NCBI GenBank assembly: GCA_020886235.1
Contig: AP025250.1
Coordinates: forward strand, 434,001-498,000
Origin: Candidatus Dependentiae bacterium Noda2021
Lineage (GTDB): Bacteria; Babelota; Babeliae; Babelales; Vermiphilaceae
Direction of reading: 5' to 3'
Length of the DNA stretch: 64,000 bases
The number at the start of each line of letters is the position of its first letter. Within the stretch, counting starts at the first letter, position 1. The notes under the pieces were generated by a model. It did not search any database and had not been told where the DNA came from. It worked only from the letters and a program-made list of their open reading frames with translations. A program made the position numbers and the translations under genes. Shown in pieces: positions 45,845 through 54,272 of the stretch.

Positions 45845-47212
45845 ATGATTACACAACAACTTTATCGCGTTGTTGTACTATTATTTATATCGTGTTCCCT
45901 ATTTGCCCGACACCATAAAAAGCCTCCTGTGATCCAAAAAACTCCTTTGTATTGGGATTGGAGCCGCATACCTACATCACGACTCGAATTTCCTGAACAT
46001 TTTTTATGGGGTGCTTCGACCTCAGCCCATCAAATTGAAGGGGGTTGCCAGCTGAGTGATTGGTGTAAATGGGAACAAATGGGAAAAGTTTCTTTAAAAG
46101 CAGAGGGCTGCTGTGATCATTGGAATCGCTACGTTGAAGATATAGCACTTTTAAAAAATATGGGGCTCACTGCGTATAGATTTTCAATTGATTGGTGCCG
46201 GGTAGAACCTGAACCCGGTGTGTATGACATGAGTGTATTAGAACATTATGAGAAAATATGCATCGAATTAAAACGACAGGGTATCATGCCGGTCATAACC
46301 TTGCACCACTTTGCAAGCCCCTTGTGGTTTTTAAATAAAGGTGGTTTTGAACAACGCAATAATCTAGCTGATTTTGTAGAGTTTAGCTGTGTGGTGTTTG
46401 ATAAATTGCAACCCTATTGTTCTATGTGGATTACCATAAATTCACCCACGAGCTATGCCGGACGATCATATTTTAAAGGCATTGCCCCTCCCGGTATAAA
46501 AAATGCTCAGCGCATGCAGGAAGTAATTAGCAATATGCTTGAGGCGCATGTTCGTGTGTATCAAGCATTAAAAAAGAGAACGAATAATCAAACTATTAAA
46601 ATTGGTATAATTCAATGCGTGTATCAAATTGATGCGGGTTATGTGTGGGATATCATTGCAAGTAAAGCAGCATTAGCATTGTTAGAAACCAATGTGTATC
46701 ATTTTTTTAGAACCGGTCATTTTGATGTAGAAGTTCCCTTGCTTGCTACCGTAAAACATAGTAATCATGAAGCACCGCGCTCGCTTGATTTTATAGGTAT
46801 TAATTACTATTCACATGGGCAATCAAAAAACTTTAAAATAGCAGCTTTTGAAGAAGAATTGCCCACACAAAATCCTCTGTACTCTATTTATCCTGAGGGA
46901 TTGTATCGCGCCATTAAAGAAGTTTATCACGCGCTCGCAGGTCCTCTTAAAATTCCAATTTATATTACTGAAAACGGCATCAGCACAGATAATGAACGGC
47001 ACCGAGACTTGTTCTTTAAACGGTATTTATATGCGCTTTCAGTTGCCGCCAGAGAATTTCCCGTGCACGGTTATTTTGTGTGGACATTGCTTGATGCATA
47101 TGAGTGGGGATCTCGTAAGCATTACGGTCTGTACTCAGTAGACCCTCAAACTAAAGATCGTGTTATTAAAGACGGTACGGCCTATTTTATAGAAACCGTA
47201 AAAAACGCCTAA
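45845..47212 (+). CDS. exported GH1-family protein lacking the acid/base Glu
   Basis: 455 residues: signal peptide (RVVVLLFISCSLFARHH), then a full GH1 fold: LEFPEHFLWGASTSAHQIEGG (47-67), TLHHFASPLWF (152-162), the nucleophile motif YITENGIS with Glu376, and FVWTLLDAYEWGSRKHYGLY near the end. The acid/base motif, normally T-x-N-E-P, is TINSPT with Ser200 (codon TCA). A sequencing error cannot easily explain Glu to Ser. Such loss is known in myrosinases (Glu to Gln) and in non-catalytic GH1 members. It may bind sugars or use an external base. Confidence 0.87.
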   Translation: MITQQLYRVVVLLFISCSLFARHHKKPPVIQKTPLYWDWSRIPTSRLEFPEHFLWGASTSAHQIEGGCQLSDWCKWEQMGKVSLKAEGCCDHWNRYVEDIALLKNMGLTAYRFSIDWCRVEPEPGVYDMSVLEHYEKICIELKRQGIMPVITLHHFASPLWFLNKGGFEQRNNLADFVEFSCVVFDKLQPYCSMWITINSPTSYAGRSYFKGIAPPGIKNAQRMQEVISNMLEAHVRVYQALKKRTNNQTIKIGIIQCVYQIDAGYVWDIIASKAALALLETNVYHFFRTGHFDVEVPLLATVKHSNHEAPRSLDFIGINYYSHGQSKNFKIAAFEEELPTQNPLYSIYPEGLYRAIKEVYHALAGPLKIPIYITENGISTDNERHRDLFFKRYLYALSVAAREFPVHGYFVWTLLDAYEWGSRKHYGLYSVDPQTKDRVIKDGTAYFIETVKNA

Positions 47213-47240
47213 AATAAAGCATAAAATAACATTTTTTATG

Positions 47241-47269
47241 TTGTATTTGGCTTGATATGCAGGTATAAT
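47241..47269 (+). promoter_or_regulatory. sigma70-type promoter
   Basis: TTGTAT (47241-47246) and a perfect TATAAT (47264-47269) with a 17-base spacer, 37 bases before the start of the gene at 47307. Matches the canonical spacing. Confidence 0.6.
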
Positions 47270-47306
47270 CGTACGGTTTTCTAATATTGCCTTACAGGAG
47301 ATTTCA

Positions 47307-47792
47307 ATGGCACACTCTATCAAAAATACATCTTTGTTCACGTTGTTGTTGTTTGCCGTGAGCATAATGAAAGCGGACCAATTGACCCCACAGGAGCATT
47401 TAAAGCAGATTTTAAATGCCGCTCATCAAGAAGCATCAAAAATGAACATCAATGACTGGGCATATTTGGTATATAATCACCCGTATTTGGCCGTAGCAAC
47501 AACAGGATTTTGCTTAAAACTGCCCGCAAAGCTCTTGTTGCATCAAAAGCATACAGCTAACCCGCTTTGGATACCTACACTGTTTATATACGGTTTATTG
47601 GCTAAAACAGGTGCTCATGCGTATCTAAGAAATCAAAATCTTTCACATTCTCATGATGGCTTTTATTTACAATATGGTTCAATTTTTAACACGAATTCAT
47701 GTTCAAAACCGGAAGAAAAAAATAATTCCATTCAGCTTTCAAAAATAGCTGCTGATCAACAAACAAGTACAAATAGCACACAAGATAATTAA
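47307..47792 (+). CDS. exported protein of unknown function
   Basis: 161 residues: signal peptide (NTSLFTLLLFAVSIMKA), a helical part (PQEHLKQILNAAHQEASKM), a hydrophobic central region (VATTGFCLKLPAKLLL and LWIPTLFIYGLLAK) and a polar tail. CAGGAG precedes the ATG and a good promoter lies upstream. No family recognised. Confidence 0.68.
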   Translation: MAHSIKNTSLFTLLLFAVSIMKADQLTPQEHLKQILNAAHQEASKMNINDWAYLVYNHPYLAVATTGFCLKLPAKLLLHQKHTANPLWIPTLFIYGLLAKTGAHAYLRNQNLSHSHDGFYLQYGSIFNTNSCSKPEEKNNSIQLSKIAADQQTSTNSTQDN

Positions 47793-47910
47793 TTTTTTTA
47801 CGGTTGTAATAAAAAAAACTTTCTCAACTTGTTGATTTTCAAAATTTAAATTTAGTATTATTGAATATGTAAATGATGTGTGGTTGTAACCATGTAAAAA
47901 GGAGAGTCTA

Positions 47911-48216
47911 ATGGCAACCAAGAAAAAGGCTACTGCAAAAAGATCAGTGGCAAAAAAAGCGACTGCTAAACGTAAAACAGCAAAAAAAAGCACCGCTAAA
48001 AAAGCTGTTGCTCGTAAAGCTAAACCAGCAGCACGTAAAAAAACTGCAGCTAAAAAAGCTGGTGCGCGTAAAAAAACCGCTAAATCAGCAACTGGCGCAC
48101 GTAAATCTGCAAGTGGAGCGCGTAAATCTACCGCTAAACGCGCAGGTGCTAAGCGTAAAGCGGCTACAAAAAGAGTCGCAAAAAAAAAGGTATCAGGATT
48201 GGGTCTCGAACTCTAA
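47911..48216 (+). CDS. histone H1-like Lys/Ala-rich protein
   Basis: 101 residues made almost wholly of Lys, Ala, Arg, Thr and Ser in short repeats (KKATAKR, KRKTAKKS, ARKSASGARKS), like the C-terminal tail of H1 and the bacterial HU/AlgP- or Hc1-type nucleoid proteins. Such proteins bind DNA and compact the nucleoid, well known in chlamydiae. Repetitive codons leave it open to slippage. AAAGGAG precedes the ATG; a strong terminator follows. Confidence 0.75.
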   Translation: MATKKKATAKRSVAKKATAKRKTAKKSTAKKAVARKAKPAARKKTAAKKAGARKKTAKSATGARKSASGARKSTAKRAGAKRKAATKRVAKKKVSGLGLEL

Positions 48217-48248
48217 CAGATTTGCCTTTTTATCCGATTATGTAAATT

Positions 48249-48280
48249 AAAAACCCCTCATTTTTGTGAGGGGTTTTTAG
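48249..48280 (+). terminator. terminator of the H1-like gene
   Basis: Twelve-base perfect arms (48249-48260 and 48267-48278) with a six-base loop; 33 bases after the stop, A-rich on one side and T-rich on the other. Confidence 0.85.
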
Positions 48281-48400
48281 CATTTTAAATATAAATCTCC
48301 GCTTTTTCTTTGAATTCTCTTAAATTTGTTTATTTAGCTACTGACAACGCGCTACGCTTGGGTATGTAATTTTAGACTACTAGTAAGGATTACCGCCTAT

Positions 48401-49417
48401 ATGTGTACCGGAATAAGGCTTGCATCACAAGAACAATCAGTTGTTTATGCGCGAACATTGGAATTTGGCAACGATCTTGAGTCACAAATTCTTATGATTC
48501 CCCGTAATTATAGTTTTTCAGGGACGGCGCTTGATAATAAACCAGGCCTTGTCTGGAAGTCAAAGTATGCCGTATTGGGCGCAAATGCCTGTAATTTGCT
48601 TCATTTTGTAGATGGTGTTAATGAAGTCGGGCTTGCAGGAGGGTTATTTTACTTTCCTGGGTATGCACGTTACCAAGAAGTACAACAGAATGAAGGGTCA
48701 ATTTCACTTGCACCCTGGCAATTGCTAACCTGGATACTTACTACATGTGCCACCGTTAAGGAAGTAACGCAAAAAATACCAACTATACGAGTAGTTAAAG
48801 CTATTTTTGGGCCCTGGAACATGAGTATGCCGGTGCATTGTATTGTTCATGATGCTACCTCATCTTTGGTGATTGAATATCTTAATGGCCAACTCACGAT
48901 GTATGACAACCCCCTTGGTGTGTTAACTAATGCACCTCATTTTGAATGGCATATGACCAACCTTAATAATTATATTGGTTTATCCAGCGTTAATCACCAG
49001 CCACTCACGCTTGACGGTATACAACTGCAGTCATTTGGCCAAGGAAGTGGGTTATGTGGCTTGCCGGGAGATTTCACACCCCCCTCTCGATTTGTGCGAG
49101 CAGTTATCTTTAGTCAATCGATTAAAAATAGCATTAGTGTTGATGAAGCAATTGATAATGCCTTTCACATTCTTAATTTATTTGATATTCCCCAAGGTAT
49201 AATTCGGGATGCTAGTGGCAAAGACACTACGTATGATTACACCCAGTGGACAAGTTTATGTGATCTACAACGTAAACAGTATTATTTCACGACATATGAC
49301 AATAAACAAGTGCACAAAGTAGAATTATTAAGCATGAATCTTGAAAGTGCCAAAGAAGTTGTTATTGCCATGAAGCGCGACAATAAACCGCTTGATATAA
49401 CGCCCAAAAATACCTAG
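48401..49417 (+). CDS. choloylglycine hydrolase / penicillin V acylase-family Ntn hydrolase
   Basis: 338 residues starting M-C-T-G, so the nucleophile Cys2 becomes N-terminal after Met removal. Further family features: YARTLEFG near residue 16-23 (Arg plus an acidic residue in place of the usual Asp), DGVNEVGLAGGLFYFPGYA, VEYLNGQLTMYDNPLGVLTNAPHFEWH, and GDFTPPSRFVRAV with the conserved SRF. Hydrolyses linear amides such as bile salts, penicillin V or acyl-homoserine lactones; substrate unknown. No signal peptide, hence cytoplasmic as written. Confidence 0.88.
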   Translation: MCTGIRLASQEQSVVYARTLEFGNDLESQILMIPRNYSFSGTALDNKPGLVWKSKYAVLGANACNLLHFVDGVNEVGLAGGLFYFPGYARYQEVQQNEGSISLAPWQLLTWILTTCATVKEVTQKIPTIRVVKAIFGPWNMSMPVHCIVHDATSSLVIEYLNGQLTMYDNPLGVLTNAPHFEWHMTNLNNYIGLSSVNHQPLTLDGIQLQSFGQGSGLCGLPGDFTPPSRFVRAVIFSQSIKNSISVDEAIDNAFHILNLFDIPQGIIRDASGKDTTYDYTQWTSLCDLQRKQYYFTTYDNKQVHKVELLSMNLESAKEVVIAMKRDNKPLDITPKNT

Positions 49418-49418
49418 T

Positions 49419-49717
49419 TTATTTGCTGTTAATTTTGGTTTGCGCCAGAATTACTCCAACAGGCATCAACAACGAAAATAAGAAAAAATAGGCTAATGTT
49501 TGCGAATCGTCGCCCAAAACCTTTTGCGTAAAGGCTTTTGTAAATTGATAAATAAAGTAAAAATTTACTAGCGGAATAAAAAACAAAAAGCCAGTAGGAA
49601 TATTAGTTCCCATGTCATTTAATTCAAATTTTGTTTTTAGAAACCAATAGATCATATATAAACACCCGTAATGATAGTGAGTAATACGATGAGCCAGATA
49701 TTTCTTTTGGTAAGCAT
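49419..49717 (-). CDS. DUF4234-like small membrane protein, apparent frameshift
   Basis: Two frames form one gene. The first, behind AAGGATACG, reads MLTKRNIWLIVLLTIITGVY and then hits TGA. The second continues with IYWFLKTKFELNDMGTNIPTG, FLFFIPLVNFYFIY. Together they give about 99 residues with a membrane helix, a short polar linker and further hydrophobic stretches, as in DUF4234. A one-base addition near 49653-49662 joins them. Function unknown; membrane protein. Confidence 0.65.
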
Positions 49718-49800
49718 GAACGTATCCTTATTTTTATAAAACTCTTGTTTTTGATGTACGCCATTAATTAACTATAAAAGTAAGAATAAAGGATCATCAA

Positions 49801-50238
49801 ATGAATATAAAGATTTGGGTATTTGGAGCGGTTTTGATCAGTCACTTACCAATGTTGCCGCTTTCATATAGCAAAAATAAAAAGGCTCAAAGTATGCTTT
49901 TTAACCAGAATATTATTGAAATGGCAAAAACAAACGACTTCTTTAGAAAAGAAATTGTAACCGGTCCACATAGCCAGGTAGTTTTGATGAGTGTTCCGGT
50001 AAAAGGAGAAATTGGCTTAGAAACTCATAAAGTCGATCAAACATTAATTTTTGTACAAGGTTCGGGTAAAGCAATTCTTAATGGTGTAGCTTCAGAAATT
50101 AAACCCGGGCATCTCGTTTTTGTGCCTGCAGGCAACTCACATAATTTTGTAAATACCGGCACTGAATCACTCAAACTAGTTACTATTTATGCTCCGGCAG
50201 AACACAAGCCCGGAACGGTAGAAAAAGTAAAATCCTAA
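49801..50238 (+). CDS. exported cupin-domain protein
   Basis: 145 residues: signal-like N-terminus (WVFGAVLISHLPMLPLSYS), then a single cupin barrel with the motif 1 pattern G-x(n)-H-x-V-D-Q-T-L-I-F-V-Q-G (GLETHKVDQTLIFVQGSGKA) and motif 2 PAGNSHNFVN. Metal ligands His and His appear present; the usual Glu is not evident. Binds a small molecule or metal; role unknown. Confidence 0.75.
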   Translation: MNIKIWVFGAVLISHLPMLPLSYSKNKKAQSMLFNQNIIEMAKTNDFFRKEIVTGPHSQVVLMSVPVKGEIGLETHKVDQTLIFVQGSGKAILNGVASEIKPGHLVFVPAGNSHNFVNTGTESLKLVTIYAPAEHKPGTVEKVKS

Positions 50239-50242
50239 CAAA

Positions 50243-50737
50243 TTATAGGAGTTTTGTTTTTTCAAGGTTGATTAGATATTCTTTTAGGGTATTTCCACCC
50301 GCATAACCGCCTAACGACCCATCTGATTGGATTACACGGTGGCATGGAATTATGATCCAAAGTGGATTTTGTCCATTAGCAGCACCAACGGCGCGTGCCG
50401 CACGAGGATTACCCACCCGGGTTGCTAATTCTTTATAGGAAATAGTTGTACCATAGGAAATCTGTTGCAACTGAGCCCATACTTTTTTTTGAAAATTGGT
50501 GCCCCTAATATCCAATGGTACCGTAAAGGTAGTTCTCACTTGGCTACAAAATTCAATAAGTTCTTTTTGTGCTTGAGACAAAATAGCAGCATGTTGGGTT
50601 TGAGCGGGGTTAGTTATGTCGCAAAAAGGAATAGTTTGTTTTTGAGTAGTTACTTTTACTAGGCCAGTATGAGATGCAACAAGGTAAATGTCACGACCCA
50701 TCAGTGAAATGTGTTCTTGTAAATGAAGCAGCTGCAT
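50243..50737 (-). CDS. ogt: methylated-DNA--protein-cysteine methyltransferase
   Basis: Removes O6-methylguanine from DNA in a suicidal reaction. 164 residues: N-terminal domain, GTTISYKELATRVGNPRAARAVGAANGQNP (helix-turn-helix region), active site PCHRVI with the acceptor Cys, and GGYAGG. The stop nearly touches the convergent cupin gene's stop. Confidence 0.92.
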   Translation of the reverse strand: MQLLHLQEHISLMGRDIYLVASHTGLVKVTTQKQTIPFCDITNPAQTQHAAILSQAQKELIEFCSQVRTTFTVPLDIRGTNFQKKVWAQLQQISYGTTISYKELATRVGNPRAARAVGAANGQNPLWIIIPCHRVIQSDGSLGGYAGGNTLKEYLINLEKTKLL

Positions 50738-50819
50738 ACGTTAAAAAACTTTATGGAAAAAGGATGATACTTACGATATAGTAACATAATATTTTTCATA
50801 ACATAATAGGCAACCTACT

Positions 50820-51128
50820 ATGAAATACATATTGTTCTTATCATGGTTACTCGTATCTTGTTCTGCAATAACTCAGGAGAAAAAAATGAGTTTACAGCCC
50901 TACACTCAAAGTGCTCTGGCCCTCAAGCCATTGACTCAATATAAGCACTATAAAGGTGATATCTATACTATAATTACTATTGCTCGCATTGAGGCAACAC
51001 TGGAAGAAGTAGTTGTGTACCAACTTGCTAGTTCTCCAGAACTTACCTGGGTAAGGCCCGTTACCTTATTTAATGAAGACGTACAATACAACGGTGTTAC
51101 CGTCAAACGATTCACACCTGTTGAATAA
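50820..51128 (+). CDS. DUF1653-domain lipoprotein
   Basis: 102 residues: lipoprotein signal LLVSC (Cys14), then DUF1653 (YKHYKGDIYTIITIARIEAT, EEVVVYQL, TWVRPVTLF). The domain is normally cytoplasmic and of unknown role; here it is preceded by an export signal. The short spacer after the lipobox is Gln/Lys/Ser-rich. Confidence 0.78.
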   Translation: MKYILFLSWLLVSCSAITQEKKMSLQPYTQSALALKPLTQYKHYKGDIYTIITIARIEATLEEVVVYQLASSPELTWVRPVTLFNEDVQYNGVTVKRFTPVE

Positions 51129-51151
51129 TACATTATGAGTTATAGGTTCTT

Positions 51152-52099
51152 CTATAACTCTTGTCTGTAAAATATCCACAATCCAAAAAACACGGCAACC
51201 ACAGAAACATAAAATTGCCATTGAATAACTTCACCATGCAATAGCCAGCCAAAAAGTGCGGCAAATAAGGGTGCCGTGAATCCAGCAAATGACAAGAACG
51301 TTGCTGAATATTTTTTTAACAAATGACCGTATAAGTTATAGCAAATAATGTTACCAATGAGTATGAGTAGCAAGGTATAATAAACGGCTATAGCAAAAGA
51401 AACTAAAAATGTTGATCCCAGATAATTATAAAGGGCGGTACTTAAGTAACCATGTTCCTGTACTGGTGTATACAAGTGTGGCGGCCAACCTTCCATATAC
51501 ACTGACGTAATCAACGATAAAAATCCACCAACAAGCATACCAATTCCATTTACTAACACTGGTGAATAGTGTTTACGCACTAGTTTGTGCATTACAATCC
51601 AACCATACGCTGCTGATACTACTGACAATAAAATGGCCACTTCAGGAAGCGAAAAAATACCAATATGCTGTGTCATAGCTTCTGCACTGTCTTGGGTGGA
51701 TAAAATAGGCAACATGCCAACAAATCCGATGGTGAGGCCAATCCATTTTTGAATACTTAAACGTTCATTATAAATTATGTAAACAATCAGAGCAGTAATA
51801 AACGGTGATAAATTATAGAGTAAACAGGTTTTTGAAGAGCTTACATACTGCATACCCCAATATTCAAAAACATACCCAAAATAAATGTGAAACGCGATTA
51901 TTTGTATAAACAAAAACCAATCTTTGCGTTCAATCTTAAAATGCTTATTGTTAAAAAAATATTGATAACCAAGGAGTAGAAGCCCGCCACCCATCATGCG
52001 ACAAGCAATAAAAAAGAATGGTTGTAAATAATATAAGGCAGCTTTTCCAAACGTAAAAGTACTTGCCATAAACATGTAGAGCATGAGAACGGTAATCAT
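51152..52099 (-). CDS. EamA/DMT-superfamily transporter
   Basis: 315 residues with about ten hydrophobic segments in two EamA repeats. Start is the ATG behind AAGGAAATACCT; an upstream in-frame codon would add 11 residues. Signature LYNLSPFITALIVYIIYNE and ITFAGFTAPLFAALFGW-type repeat ends. Closely resembles the protein at 58267-59199 (KTCLLYNLSPFITAL versus KAAFIANLTPFISAL), so the two are paralogues. In intracellular bacteria such transporters import metabolites such as amino acids or SAM; substrate here unknown. Confidence 0.88.
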   Translation of the reverse strand: MITVLMLYMFMASTFTFGKAALYYLQPFFFIACRMMGGGLLLLGYQYFFNNKHFKIERKDWFLFIQIIAFHIYFGYVFEYWGMQYVSSSKTCLLYNLSPFITALIVYIIYNERLSIQKWIGLTIGFVGMLPILSTQDSAEAMTQHIGIFSLPEVAILLSVVSAAYGWIVMHKLVRKHYSPVLVNGIGMLVGGFLSLITSVYMEGWPPHLYTPVQEHGYLSTALYNYLGSTFLVSFAIAVYYTLLLILIGNIICYNLYGHLLKKYSATFLSFAGFTAPLFAALFGWLLHGEVIQWQFYVSVVAVFFGLWIFYRQEL

Positions 52100-52177
52100 A
52101 GGTATTTCCTTAGGATATGTAGTAGTAACCAAAGTATACTATATTATGATCATTTTGATTATTAAAAGATTTTGTAA

Positions 52178-53038
52178 TTAACACATACATGTAAACAAGT
52201 TTCCCGAATCGTCTAATACATAGATTGTTTTATTTTTACTCCCCTTCATTACAGCACTACATGATCTTTTGGCCCCGTACAGATTCCATCGTTGACCACT
52301 ATTGTTAGTGTAATACAGCAACGGCGGTTGATCGCCATGACTTATTAAAGCAAATGATGTATTTACATCGCGACACGCAAGAGCAACACACCCTTTAGGA
52401 ATGGTTATGGTCGTTTTGTTAGAGAGATTTGCGAGTTTAATTGAATTATCGGACATTGTCTTAGTTGCATAACTCAACAGCAATTCATTATCATCAGAAA
52501 CTGCTGCTTGGGTTGAGACGGTGTAGTTTTGTAACAGCAAAAATGTATCATTAGAATAACGATAGGCATTACAGTATTCTGCATTACTTCCTCGGCAAGG
52601 ACACAAGGTTACTACCGCGTTATCACATGACCCTGCGACGAGCATCGTAGGATAGCCATACTCGCTTTCTAATTCACCCAAACATTCCCACCGGTTTTGT
52701 GTAATGCGCCATAACGCATATTGGTAATCCTTTGTACGACCGACAACAAACAATGCGTCATCTTGAGTCGAACATATTAAGTGAGGATCTAAAAAAGGCA
52801 TTGCGCATTCCTGCCATATACCATTATTGCACTGCACGAGAGTTCTTTGGTCAGATTCTTTTAAAAACGTAAGTGCCCACGCTTGGTTGTTATCGACGAT
52901 CTCCAAGGTGTAAATCTGTCCGGGACAATGGGCCAATGGGCTTTGAACTTTGGATAAATTATGGTTTGAAAAGTTACAAACAACGCTAAAAAACGCTATA
53001 CTAACCATGCATAAAAAAAGAAGTTTTGGTATCTTCAT
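52178..53038 (-). CDS. exported protein of unknown function
   Basis: 286 residues: signal peptide (LLFLCMVSIAFFSVVC, possible lipobox SVVC), then a beta-rich mature part with repeated blade-like units (IYTLEIVDNNQAWALTFLKE, LICSTQDDALFVVGRTKDYQ, WNLYGAKRSCSAVMKGSKNK) suggesting a beta-propeller. Many Cys. The start chosen is the ATG behind AAAGG; the upstream in-frame ATG overlaps the divergent recombinase promoter. Function unknown. Confidence 0.68.
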   Translation of the reverse strand: MKIPKLLFLCMVSIAFFSVVCNFSNHNLSKVQSPLAHCPGQIYTLEIVDNNQAWALTFLKESDQRTLVQCNNGIWQECAMPFLDPHLICSTQDDALFVVGRTKDYQYALWRITQNRWECLGELESEYGYPTMLVAGSCDNAVVTLCPCRGSNAEYCNAYRYSNDTFLLLQNYTVSTQAAVSDDNELLLSYATKTMSDNSIKLANLSNKTTITIPKGCVALACRDVNTSFALISHGDQPPLLYYTNNSGQRWNLYGAKRSCSAVMKGSKNKTIYVLDDSGNLFTCMC

Positions 53039-53061
53039 AAAAACCTTTAGGGAGATCAATA

Positions 53062-54018
53062 ATGGAGTTGTTGGAGCAGCAACATTCAGTTACCAATCAG
53101 ACATCAGTGCTATTAAATCAACTTCTTGAACAGTTTATAGCGTCACAAGATATAACTCAAACATCACGCGTTTCTTATAGAAATGCCCTCAAGCAATTTT
53201 TTACCTGGCTTGAATCGGCATGCCCCCTTTCGCCAAACCGACAGACAATTCTAGCTTATAAAGAAAGCCTTGATGTAAAAGGATTGCGACCCTTTACTCG
53301 GTCTGCCTACTTAGTGGTGGTGAGAAAATTTTTTGAATGGACCGAGACGCTAAAGCTCTATCCTAATATTGCGCGTGGCATTAAAGGCGCAAAAAAACAG
53401 GTTAAAAGTCATCAAAAGAATGCGTTGACCATTGATCAAATAAAGTTGCTTTTAGGCTCAATAGAACGGTCGACAATAACGGGTAAGCGTGATTACGCAT
53501 TAATTAATTTATTGATTAGAACAGGTTTACGCTTAATTGAGATTAAGCGATCTGATATTGGCGATATTACGCATGAAACAGATAGATTATTATGGATTCG
53601 GGGTAAAGCTCGTGATGGTAAGGATGATTTTGTACTTCTGACTAACCAAGCATATGAACCTATACAAGAATATATAAAAGCACGCACCAATATTACCTTA
53701 AAATCCCCTTTATTTAGTTCATTGTCTGACCGCAATTATGGTCGCAGATTAACCATTCATTCCTTATCACGAATCATAAAACAGCGCCTTCGAGGAGTCG
53801 GTATCGATAGCACGCGCGTTACCGCACATAGCTTGCGGCATACGTTTGGAGTTATGTCTATGCAGGCGGGAGCTTCCTTGTATGAGGTTCAGCTTGCTAT
53901 GCGTCACACCGCACCCACGACCACCGAAGTATACCTTGGAGACATTGAAAAATTAAAACGAATACAGGCTGCCCCAGAGCGAAAGCTCAATGATTTTTTA
54001 AGTTCCAATAATATATAA
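53062..54018 (+). CDS. second Xer-like tyrosine recombinase
   Basis: 318 residues. N-terminal core-binding domain (RVSYRNALKQFFTWLE) and catalytic domain with Arg in LIRTGLRLIEIKRSDI, Lys in WIRGKARDGKDDFV, HSLRHTFGVMSMQAG, and MRHTAPTTTEVYLG with His and nucleophile Tyr. All active-site residues are present. Could be the partner Xer or a mobile-element integrase; no flanking inverted repeats or att-like duplicates were seen. Divergent from the exported protein, with 23 bases between starts. Confidence 0.87.
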   Translation: MELLEQQHSVTNQTSVLLNQLLEQFIASQDITQTSRVSYRNALKQFFTWLESACPLSPNRQTILAYKESLDVKGLRPFTRSAYLVVVRKFFEWTETLKLYPNIARGIKGAKKQVKSHQKNALTIDQIKLLLGSIERSTITGKRDYALINLLIRTGLRLIEIKRSDIGDITHETDRLLWIRGKARDGKDDFVLLTNQAYEPIQEYIKARTNITLKSPLFSSLSDRNYGRRLTIHSLSRIIKQRLRGVGIDSTRVTAHSLRHTFGVMSMQAGASLYEVQLAMRHTAPTTTEVYLGDIEKLKRIQAAPERKLNDFLSSNNI

Positions 54019-54272
54019 CAAGATATAAAACATTCTCAATCAGACTTGTCTAATTTTTTTAACTTGTTACTATTAGAAATAATAGTCTATATACAGAATT
54101 ACTCTAGTTTAGCGCTGAGTATTCTTTTGATCGCATACTGAAATATAATACAACTCGGTTATCATCATAATTGCAACAGGTCTGCCCTAATTGGCATGCA
54201 TTATTTTCTTGGCAGTTGCGGCACTATTAATCAATAAAATGACACGTTAAAAATTGTTACAAAAGGTATAGC

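Noticed and set aside
47739-47993. Minus-strand frame over the H1-like gene
   Set aside because: It is the complement of Lys/Ala repeats and has a low-complexity Phe/Val sequence.
53062-54018. Integrated element with attachment sites
   Set aside because: No direct repeats that could be att sites and no other phage or plasmid genes nearby.
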